From Candidatus Lindowiibacteriota bacterium (GTDB taxonomy: Bacteria > Lindowbacteria > 2-12-FULL-62-27): a stretch of 9,577 bases of DNA. Made by a program: the position numbers and the translations under genes. The stretch is from the NCBI GenBank assembly GCA_023249255.1, contig JAHFCY010000120.1:1-9577 (forward strand), written 5' to 3'. The notes beneath the pieces were generated by a model. The model searched no databases, was not told where the DNA came from, and worked only from the letters and a program-made list of their open reading frames with translations. Shown here one piece after another: positions 1-5,891 of this stretch. Each line of letters opens with the position of its first letter. Position 1 is the first letter of the stretch.

Positions 1-75
1 GCCGACGCGGATCGATTTGTCAGCGCGCTGGTCCGGTCGGCGGAGAGGCTGAAAGGAATGGCATCAGCGAGATGA
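1..75 (+). CDS. C-terminal end of a probable cysteine desulfurase (NifS/IscS family), partial
   Basis: An open frame enters from the left edge and ends at TGA 73-75. Only 24 residues are visible, beginning ADADRFVSALVRSAERLKG. The pattern of an acidic residue, then D-R-F, a hydrophobic helix and a basic E-R-L-K tail resembles the last helix of class V aminotransferase-type cysteine desulfurases, which often end in this way. The family removes sulfur from cysteine through a PLP-bound persulfide and passes it to acceptors such as MnmA and TusA. The stop overlaps the mnmA start by 4 bases (ATGA), and cysteine desulfurase-mnmA is a common gene pair, so the context carries most of the weight. No catalytic residues are in view, so the identity is an inference from a short tail and the neighbour. 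Any other short helical C-terminus remains possible. Confidence 0.45.
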   Translation, partial: ADADRFVSALVRSAERLKGMASAR

Positions 76-1118
76 AGGTTCTTCTGGGATTGTCCGGCGG
101 GGTCGACAGTTCGGTCGCGGCGGCCCTGCTTCGAGAGTCCGGTTGTGACGTTACGGCCTTCACCCTGCTTCTGGGTCACGCCGATCCGGACGGTGTTCAC
201 CGATGCTGCAGTCCGTCCGATGTCCGCGATGCCCGGGCGGTCGCGCAGAAACTCGACATCCCGCACTACATCTGGGATTACAGGGACATGTTTGCGGAAC
301 AGGTCATGAATCCGTTTCTGTCGGGCTACGACAGCGGGATCACGCCAAATCCCTGCGGCATGTGCAACCGCACGGTCCGGTTCGGTGCGGTTCTCGATCG
401 CGCGCGCCGGCTCGGGTTTGACGCGCTGGCGACCGGCCACTACGCGCGGGTGGAGGCCGGCGGGCTCTATCGCGGACTCGACACGAAGAAAGACCAGTCC
501 TATTTTCTCTCGCGTCTTCGTCCGGACGTCATTCCCCATCTGATCTTTCCGCTTGCTCACCTGACCAAGCCGCGTGTCCGGCAGATCGCGGCCGACATGT
601 GCCTGCCGACATCGGAAAAAGTTGAAAGCCAGGAAATTTGTTTTGTCAGCGGGCGAACCTCTGATTTTCTCTCGACACGACTCGGCGCCCGGCCGGGCGA
701 TATCGTCGACTCCTCCGGCCGCGTGCTGGGCCGGCATTCGGGAATTCATCAGTTCACGCTGGGCCAGAGGCGGGGAATCGGCGTGTCAGGTCCGGAACCG
801 CTCTACGTCACCGGCATCCAGGCGGCGGCCAACCGCGTGATGGTCGGGACGCGGTCGGAAGCATGCCGCCGTGAGGTGAGATTGACGGAATTCAACAGCT
901 TGCAAGAGCGTTTCGAAGAAATGTACGGGACACATCCATCCGCGCTTGTCGCCCAACTCCGGTATGGCGCCCGCCCGATCCGTCTCGAGTCAATTTCGTT
1001 TTGCGGTGGTGCGGTCGATCTGACGCTCATCGCGCCCGCCTTCGCGCCCGCGCCCGGCCAGATCGCGGCACTGTACGATGGCGACCGCGTGGTCGCATCG
1101 GGCATTCTGGCGGCGTGA
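72..1118 (+). CDS. mnmA: tRNA-specific 2-thiouridylase MnmA
   Basis: This cytoplasmic enzyme uses ATP to activate uridine 34 of tRNA-Lys, -Glu and -Gln and inserts sulfur to give 2-thiouridine. The protein has 348 residues, close to the usual 350-370. The ATP pyrophosphatase P-loop SGGVDSS is at residues 8-14. The first catalytic cysteine is in TPNPCGMCN (91-99), where Cys98 matches the family's CN cysteine. GHYAR (122-126) and KDQSYFL (140-146) are typical tRNA/ATP-site motifs. The second catalytic cysteine is Cys190 in ESQEICFV. The central-domain signature GIHQFTLGQRRGIG lies at 224-237, and the C-terminal beta barrel ends with the usual GQ...LYDGD segment (329-338). The NPC form adds Cys95, where E. 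coli has Asp. The ATG at 72 overlaps the upstream stop by 4 bases and puts the P-loop at the normal distance from the start. The stop overlaps the next gene's GTG. The family call is secure. Confidence 0.97.
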   Translation: MKVLLGLSGGVDSSVAAALLRESGCDVTAFTLLLGHADPDGVHRCCSPSDVRDARAVAQKLDIPHYIWDYRDMFAEQVMNPFLSGYDSGITPNPCGMCNRTVRFGAVLDRARRLGFDALATGHYARVEAGGLYRGLDTKKDQSYFLSRLRPDVIPHLIFPLAHLTKPRVRQIAADMCLPTSEKVESQEICFVSGRTSDFLSTRLGARPGDIVDSSGRVLGRHSGIHQFTLGQRRGIGVSGPEPLYVTGIQAAANRVMVGTRSEACRREVRLTEFNSLQERFEEMYGTHPSALVAQLRYGARPIRLESISFCGGAVDLTLIAPAFAPAPGQIAALYDGDRVVASGILAA

Positions 1119-1366
1119 TTGCGGCGGTGGAGTCTTCCGAAATTAAGGCGCGCATTGACGCCTTGGGGCTTTTTTGTCCCGTGCCGTTGCACATGATCGG
1201 CAAAACGTTTCGGAAACTGTCAATCGGCGACTGTGTCGAATTGGCCGGTGACGATCCGGGACTGGTGACGGACATGGAGGACTGGACGGCGGCGAACGGC
1301 CACGCGCTCGTCGATCGCCGACGGGACGGCCGCGTTTACATCTTTGTCGTTCAGAAAGGCCGCTGA
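1115..1366 (+). CDS. TusA-family sulfur carrier protein
   Basis: This small sulfurtransferase of 83 residues is within the usual 70-85. The family signature DALGLFCPVPL is at residues 15-25, with persulfide-carrying Cys21 in the C-P-x-P motif. It is followed by the GD (38-39), DDPG (46-49) and GH (62-63) positions typical of TusA and by a closing beta strand (YIFVVQKG). TusA proteins accept persulfide from a cysteine desulfurase and hand it on, classically to the TusBCDE-MnmA thiolation route. I chose GTG 1115 because it forms a GTGA overlap with the mnmA stop and leaves a short natural N-terminus. GTG 1127 is an alternative start, and longer upstream extensions would only read mnmA out of frame. 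Its place directly behind mnmA and a probable desulfurase strongly suggests tRNA thiolation, though TusA paralogues can also serve molybdenum cofactor or sulfur oxidation. Family call is firm; exact partner is inferred. Confidence 0.9.
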   Translation: MIAAVESSEIKARIDALGLFCPVPLHMIGKTFRKLSIGDCVELAGDDPGLVTDMEDWTAANGHALVDRRRDGRVYIFVVQKGR

Positions 1367-1368
1367 AA

Positions 1369-2145
1369 ATGCTTCACGGGAAAAAGATCGTCGTCGTCAT
1401 GCCGGCCTACAACGCCGCAAAGACGATCCGGCAGACGTACGAGGAAATACCAAAAGATGTGGTGGACGAGATTGTCCTGACGGACGACGCCAGCACGGAC
1501 GGCACGGTCGATCTGGCGCGACGCCTGCCGCTTCATGTTTTCCGTCATGACCGGAACCGCGGTTACGGCGGGAATCTGAAAACCTGTTTTTCGGAAGCGC
1601 TGGAATTGAACGCCGACATTGTCGTGAGCGTGCACCCGGACTACCAGTACACGCCGAGGCTCATCACGGCGATGGCGGCGATGATCGCGCTTGGCGAGTT
1701 CGACGTCGTTCTCGGCTCGCGTATCCTCGGCGGCGGTGCGATTCGCGGCGGGATGCCGCTGTACAAATACGTCTCAAACCGCTTTCTGACCCTGATCCAG
1801 AATTTTTTCATCGGCGAAAAAGTTTCCGAATATCACACCGGATATCGCGCCTGGAGCCGGAAAGTTCTCGAGGCGATTCCGATTCTTGAAAACTCCGACG
1901 ATTTTGTTTTCGATAATCAGATGCTGGTCCAGGCGTTTTTTTTCGGATTCCGTGTCGGAGAGATTTCGTGTCCATGCCGGTACAATCCCGACAGTTCCAG
2001 CATCAACGCTCTCCGATCATTGAAATATGGGCTGGGCGTTCTGGTCACGACCGCGCAGGTGGTTCTCCAGCGGATGGGACTGGCGAAGGTTCGCCGGTTC
2101 GACCCGGCGGGCCGCCGCCTCATCGTGGACGCCGGTCCCGCGTAA
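1369..2145 (+). CDS. Glycosyltransferase family 2, polyprenyl-phosphate sugar synthase-like
   Basis: A 258-residue cytoplasmic GT-A enzyme. The N-terminal strand KIVVVMPAYNAAKTI (6-20) is the classic GT2 opening. The nucleotide-binding acids are in TDDASTDGT (38-46), and the metal/sugar-site motif is HPDYQYTP (89-96), a variant of the DxQ-P motif of dolichol-phosphate mannose synthase-like enzymes. GSR (116-118) and the acceptor-loop region with YHTGYRAWS (155-163) and DNQ (182-184) follow. There is no obvious pair of C-terminal membrane helices as in ArnC or GtrB, only a mildly hydrophobic helix around 218-237 that may sit on the membrane. The ATG lies 2 bases after the TusA stop, so it is probably coupled. 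The stop comes 10 bases before a large membrane protein of GT-C appearance, which suggests that this enzyme makes a lipid-linked sugar for that transferase. The sugar and the carrier cannot be read from the sequence. Confidence 0.88.
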   Translation: MLHGKKIVVVMPAYNAAKTIRQTYEEIPKDVVDEIVLTDDASTDGTVDLARRLPLHVFRHDRNRGYGGNLKTCFSEALELNADIVVSVHPDYQYTPRLITAMAAMIALGEFDVVLGSRILGGGAIRGGMPLYKYVSNRFLTLIQNFFIGEKVSEYHTGYRAWSRKVLEAIPILENSDDFVFDNQMLVQAFFFGFRVGEISCPCRYNPDSSSINALRSLKYGLGVLVTTAQVVLQRMGLAKVRRFDPAGRRLIVDAGPA

Positions 2146-2147
2146 GG
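2144..2147 (+). promoter_or_regulatory. Ribosome binding site supporting the TTG start at 2156
   Basis: AAGG, preceded by T, overlaps the stop codon of the upstream glycosyltransferase and lies 8 bases before TTG 2156. No ATG or GTG in this frame lies between the upstream stop and the first membrane helix, so this site decides the start of the membrane protein. Confidence 0.5.
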
Positions 2148-2155
2148 CAAATACG

Positions 2156-3730
2156 TTGGCGGACAGACGGACATCCCTTGCCCTGTTCGCCCTTCTGGCG
2201 TTTTCCGCCGCGTATTTCCATCATCCGGTTGAATACGACAACACCAGCAGCCGCTACTATCTGATGAGCGCCGCCATCGATTACGGTCGGCTGGATATCG
2301 ATCTCTACAAGGACCAGACGATCGACGTGTCGGTCGCGGGCGGACACACCTATTCGAACAAGGCGATCGGAACGCCGCTTGCGGCGGCGCCGGTCTACTG
2401 GTTTTTGCGCCGGTTCACGCCGATCCGGCACGACGCGCCCCTCTCCCGCCGCGCGCGATACATCTGCCGGATTGTGACGACGACTCTGCCTTACGCACTG
2501 ACGGGAGTGGTCATGTTCCGCCTCCTCGTCAATTTCGGCGCCGTGCCGATGGATGCGTTTCTCACGCTTCTCGCCTACGCCTTCGGCACCATCGCGTGGA
2601 TTCATGCTTCGATGTTCAGCGGCCATCAGATGGCGGCGAATTTTGGATTTTTGTCATTCGCGGCCGTGTGGTTCGCCTCGCGCCGCGGGTCCTCGCCGCC
2701 TGTGTGGTTTCTTGCGGGACTTTCGGCGGGACTCGCCGCGCTGGCTGATTACACCGCCATTTTCATGGCGGTCGTCCTGGTGATGTATTCGATCGTCAAG
2801 TCATCACGGCGGCCGCAGTGGATCGCGTTTATTCTTGGCGGCGCCGTCATGGCGGTGATTCTCATGGCCTACAATCGCCGGTGTTTCGGCGGTCCGCTTT
2901 CATTTTCATACGCGAACCTTGGGTACGGAGAATTTGCGGAAGGATCCCGGAGGGGAATTCTGGGCGTCGTGCTTCCCAATCCGTCCGCGTTCTTGAATCT
3001 GCTGATTTCTCCGTCTCGCGGCATATTTTTCATCATGCCTGTTTTTCTCATGTCGATCCCCGGATTCGCCGCGCTTGCGCGCTGTTCGACGAAATCCCAG
3101 CCGGAATTCGGCCGCGCCGAATTGGCAACAATTTCCGTCATTGTCATCGGGTATCTTCTGATCGACGCCGGATTTTACGGCTGGCATGGAGGCTGGACGT
3201 TCGGCCCCCGCTATCTGGTGCCGATGCTTCCATTCGCGATTCTGCCGATTGCTTTTGCGCTCGACCGCCGATGGCTTGCGGCTTTGCTTGCGGTTTCGTT
3301 CGCGCAGGTCGCGCTGGCGCAGGTGGTGATGCCTCATACGCCGGAGGACATCAAAAATCCCGTTCTTGAATGTTTGATTCCGCTGTTTCATGAAGATTAT
3401 TTCTCCGAAAACGTGATGAGCCGGTTTGCGGATATTCACGGCGTGGTTTCATTCGTTCCGTGGATTTTTGGAGTCGTTGCCCTCATTGCGATTGCGTATC
3501 GCCGCATTCCGAGGGATGGTCCGGCCTCGACGCCATCGGCATCCCGGGCGCCGCTGTACATATTTCCGCTGGTTGGCATCGCAATCGGGCTTCTGTCGAT
3601 CCGAACGGCGGACGAGCATACGGTTCACTACTACCGGTCGCAACTGCTCGGTCATGCGGCCTATGTCCAGCGCTCTCCGACGCTGGCCCGGAATGCGGTG
3701 GAGGAGAAGTTGATGTCAGACGCGCCATGA
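2156..3730 (+). CDS. Multi-pass membrane protein, GT-C/PMT-like putative glycosyltransferase
   Basis: A 524-residue integral inner-membrane protein with about eleven hydrophobic segments, for example near residues 8-21, 108-124, 133-149, 183-209, 222-238, 285-303, 325-340, 371-390, 432-447 and 467-481. After the first helix comes a soluble loop with acidic residues (E26, D28 in VEYDNTSS), then HTYSNKAIGTPLAAAP (64-79). Acidic residues in the first periplasmic loop are typical of GT-C enzymes of the PMT/ArnT type, which transfer sugars from polyprenyl phosphate. GWHGGWTFGPRYLVPMLPF (342-360) is a strong motif of this uncharacterised family. I prefer TTG 2156: it has an AAGG site and lies just after the upstream stop. 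The open frame runs back to 2027, but that would overlap the glycosyltransferase gene by over 100 bases. It is a clear paralogue of the gene at 8317. Enzymatic activity is inferred; a transporter or O-antigen-like function is not excluded. Confidence 0.8.
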   Translation: MADRRTSLALFALLAFSAAYFHHPVEYDNTSSRYYLMSAAIDYGRLDIDLYKDQTIDVSVAGGHTYSNKAIGTPLAAAPVYWFLRRFTPIRHDAPLSRRARYICRIVTTTLPYALTGVVMFRLLVNFGAVPMDAFLTLLAYAFGTIAWIHASMFSGHQMAANFGFLSFAAVWFASRRGSSPPVWFLAGLSAGLAALADYTAIFMAVVLVMYSIVKSSRRPQWIAFILGGAVMAVILMAYNRRCFGGPLSFSYANLGYGEFAEGSRRGILGVVLPNPSAFLNLLISPSRGIFFIMPVFLMSIPGFAALARCSTKSQPEFGRAELATISVIVIGYLLIDAGFYGWHGGWTFGPRYLVPMLPFAILPIAFALDRRWLAALLAVSFAQVALAQVVMPHTPEDIKNPVLECLIPLFHEDYFSENVMSRFADIHGVVSFVPWIFGVVALIAIAYRRIPRDGPASTPSASRAPLYIFPLVGIAIGLLSIRTADEHTVHYYRSQLLGHAAYVQRSPTLARNAVEEKLMSDAP

Positions 3731-3748
3731 AATGGTAGATTGAACGCC

Positions 3749-4699
3749 ATGAACCAGGAATCATTGCTGACATGCGCCGTCGTCGGTGTGGGTCACCTCG
3801 GATACCATCACGCGCGGATCCTCTCCGATCCGTCGTTTGCGAAATTGGTCGGCGTTGTCGACGTCCGGGAAAGCCGCGCGAAACAGGTCGCGGAAGAATT
3901 CAAGACACAGGCCTTCCCTCGCGTGGAGGACATCCCCGCGGTTGATTTCACGGTGGTCGCTGTGCCGACGTCCGCCCACGCGGAGGTTTCACTGGCCATG
4001 CTTCGCCGCGGCGCCCACGTTTTCGTCGAAAAACCGATTGCGTTGAGCCTGCCCGAGGCGCGATCGATCATGCGTGAAGCGGCGGCGCACAAACTTTGTG
4101 TCCAGGTCGGCCACGTCGAGCGATTCAATCCAGCCCTGTTCGAAATCCGCGATCGCGTCGTCGATCCGCGGTTCATCGAGATTCACCGGTTGAGCCCGTT
4201 CCCGGAACGCGCGACCGACGTGTCCGTGGTGCTCGACGTCATGATTCATGATCTTGACATTGTCCTCATGTGGATGGACGCGCTGGGACGCCGCCTGAAA
4301 AAGATCGCGGCTGTCGGCACGAGCGTCCTGACCGACCGCCTCGACATCGTCAACGCGCGCCTTGAGTTCGAAGGTCCGGTCGTCGCCAACGTCACGGCCA
4401 GCCGCATCTCGATGGATTCGATGCGAAAAATCCGGATTTTTCAGCCGGACAGCTATCTCTCGATCGACGCGAAAAATAAATCGTACGAATTTTTCCGTAA
4501 GCGAAATCCCGGACCGCTCCGTTCGCTCATGGATCTTGAAATGGAATCGAAACAATTTCCGGACTCCGAGGAGCCGCTCCGCCGCGAAATCCGCCATTTC
4601 ATGAATTGTCTGCGGGATGGGCGTGCGGCCGATCCGTCGGCCGAGGCCGCCACGCGGGCGCTGGAACTGGCGCTGAAAATCGAGAAGCGGGCGTCCTGA
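3749..4699 (+). CDS. Gfo/Idh/MocA-family NAD(P)-dependent oxidoreductase, GnnA-like candidate
   Basis: A 316-residue cytoplasmic sugar dehydrogenase. The N-terminal Rossmann fold shows VVGVGHLGYHHARIL (11-25), where G13, G15 and G18 form the dinucleotide loop, and an acidic D38 at the end of the second strand, which favours NAD. The family's EKP motif with catalytic lysine is VFVEKPIALS (91-100). GHVERFNPA (121-129) and DVMIHDLDIV (163-172) supply the substrate-site histidines and aspartates of the C-terminal domain. A related oxidoreductase gene is often found just before lpxB. In Acidithiobacillus, GnnA of this family oxidises UDP-GlcNAc at C3 so that GnnB can aminate it, giving amide-linked acyl chains on lipid A. 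No aminotransferase is visible here. I prefer ATG 3749, which lies about 10 bases after a weak GGTAG; TTG 3740 is in frame but too close to that site. The family is firm, the substrate is inferred from position. Confidence 0.9.
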   Translation: MNQESLLTCAVVGVGHLGYHHARILSDPSFAKLVGVVDVRESRAKQVAEEFKTQAFPRVEDIPAVDFTVVAVPTSAHAEVSLAMLRRGAHVFVEKPIALSLPEARSIMREAAAHKLCVQVGHVERFNPALFEIRDRVVDPRFIEIHRLSPFPERATDVSVVLDVMIHDLDIVLMWMDALGRRLKKIAAVGTSVLTDRLDIVNARLEFEGPVVANVTASRISMDSMRKIRIFQPDSYLSIDAKNKSYEFFRKRNPGPLRSLMDLEMESKQFPDSEEPLRREIRHFMNCLRDGRAADPSAEAATRALELALKIEKRAS

Positions 4700-4704
4700 C
4701 GGCC

Positions 4705-4737
4705 GCCGGCTGGATCGATCGCGGGGATTGAGCCGGC
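4705..4737 (+). other. Inverted repeat before the lpxB start
   Basis: GCCGGCT at 4705-4711 pairs exactly with AGCCGGC at 4731-4737 across a 19-base loop. The right arm also lies within a perfect 10-base palindrome, GAGCCGGCTC, at 4730-4739, which touches the GTG at 4740. It occupies most of the largest intergenic gap in the window. There is no T-run after it, so it does not look like an intrinsic terminator. It could fold in the mRNA next to the lpxB start, or be chance in GC-rich DNA. Confidence 0.3.
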
Positions 4738-4739
4738 TC

Positions 4740-5891
4740 GTGGACGTTCGGCGGATTTTCTGGTCATCGGGTGAGTTGTCCAGCGACCTGCACAGCGAGA
4801 TGGTCATCCGCGCCTTCTCCGAAAAATATCCGGGCCAGTTTGAATTTTTCGGTCTCGGCGGAAAAATCGCCGAGTCGGCGGGCCTGCGGCTTGTCGAAAA
4901 CATTGTTGACCGGGCCGTGATCGGATTTGCCGAGGCCGTGAAGAATTTGGGATATTTCAGAAAGTTGCTGAACCGGGTCGATGCAATGATGGAAAACAAG
5001 GAGATGGACGGCGTGATGCTGGTCGATTATCCCGGATTGAATCTCCATATCGCGCGGCTTGCCGCCAAGCACCGCCTGCCGACCGTGTTTTACATCAGCC
5101 CGCAGGTCTGGGCATGGCGCCGGGGCCGCGCCAAAACGCTCGCCCGCCGCATCCGGAAGATGCTCGTGATTTTTCCGTTTGAAGTCCCGATCTACGAATC
5201 GGCGGGGTGTCCGGTTGAATTCGTCGGCCATCCGTTTGTCGACCGCGTGAAGGCGGCGCAGGGACGGGACGAGGCCCGGCGCTCCATCGGCGTTGGCAAA
5301 ACAGACACGATGATCGCGATCCTGCCGGGCAGCCGGCGTCAGGAGGCGACTCGGCATTTCCCGGTGATGTGGGAGGCGGCCCGGCGCCTGTCAGTCCGCC
5401 GGCCGGTGACCGCCGTGATCGGGGTCGCGCCGTCAATTCCAGCCACCGCCTATCGGTACTGGATGCGCGATTCCTCGCCGAATCTCAAATCGTTTTTAAT
5501 CGAAAACGAATCCGCGCGCCATTCGCTGGTCGCGGCGGCCGATCTCGCGCTGGTAACCACCGGCACGACGACCGTCGAAACGATGCTTCTCGGAACGCCG
5601 ATGATCGCCGGCTACAAATTGTCGTGGCTGTCATACGCGATCGCCCGGATGCTCGCGAATGTCCGATTCTGCGCGATGCCGAATATTCTCGCAAACGACG
5701 AGATCGTACCCGAACTCATTCAGGACCGTTTCACGGCCGACAGGCTGGCGGCGGAATCGGAATCGATTCTCCAGAACCGGTCGCGAGCCGATTCGATCCG
5801 GGCTCGTCTTCGTTCCACCGCGTCTCTTCTCGGCACGCCGGGCGCGGCCGGCCGGGTTGCCGACGCCGCGGCGCATGTGTTTCAGTCGTGA
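4740..5891 (+). CDS. lpxB: Lipid-A-disaccharide synthase LpxB
   Basis: This GT19 enzyme joins UDP-2,3-diacylglucosamine to lipid X, making the beta-1,6 disaccharide of lipid A at the inner face of the inner membrane. It has 383 residues, which is the usual length. The opening RIFWSSGELSSDLHSE (5-20) is a variant of the family's GEASGDLHG. VDYPGLNLHIA (95-105) matches the D-x-P-x-x-N catalytic region. ISPQVWAWRRGR (119-130), IFPFE (144-148), VGHPFVD (162-168) and ILPGSRRQE (194-202) are hallmark motifs. TTGTTTVETMLLGTPM (273-288) and MPNILANDEIVPELIQ (313-328) form the UDP-sugar site. I chose GTG 4740 since it leaves few residues before the first strand; TTG 4728 in the same frame would add four residues, and neither has a strong ribosome site. 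The second glycine of GEASGD is serine (S15). The stop overlaps the next GTG by 4 bases. Confidence 0.95.
   Translation: MDVRRIFWSSGELSSDLHSEMVIRAFSEKYPGQFEFFGLGGKIAESAGLRLVENIVDRAVIGFAEAVKNLGYFRKLLNRVDAMMENKEMDGVMLVDYPGLNLHIARLAAKHRLPTVFYISPQVWAWRRGRAKTLARRIRKMLVIFPFEVPIYESAGCPVEFVGHPFVDRVKAAQGRDEARRSIGVGKTDTMIAILPGSRRQEATRHFPVMWEAARRLSVRRPVTAVIGVAPSIPATAYRYWMRDSSPNLKSFLIENESARHSLVAAADLALVTTGTTTVETMLLGTPMIAGYKLSWLSYAIARMLANVRFCAMPNILANDEIVPELIQDRFTADRLAAESESILQNRSRADSIRARLRSTASLLGTPGAAGRVADAAAHVFQS

Noticed and set aside
1001-1114. Extended N-terminus of the TusA-like protein from 1001
   Set aside because: The added part is Arg-rich out-of-frame mnmA sequence, and TusA proteins begin only some 15-20 residues before the catalytic cysteine.
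2120-2626. A 168-codon minus-strand frame over the first membrane protein gene
   Set aside because: Antisense shadow; strongly basic composition with no hydrophobic core or motif.
4700-4739. Possible terminator between the oxidoreductase and lpxB
   Set aside because: The inverted repeat has a 19-base loop and no T-run, so it does not fit an intrinsic terminator; the genes are probably co-transcribed.
3989-4999. A 336-codon open frame on the minus strand across the oxidoreductase and lpxB start
   Set aside because: It is antisense to two well-supported genes, has low-complexity composition rich in Arg, Asp and Phe, and shows no recognisable motif. Long antisense frames are common in GC-rich coding DNA.
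5369-5887. A 173-residue N-terminal extension of the MsbA-type protein
   Set aside because: The extension reads lpxB in another frame and is Arg-rich with no domain. GTG 5888 gives a GTGA junction and a normal MsbA length.
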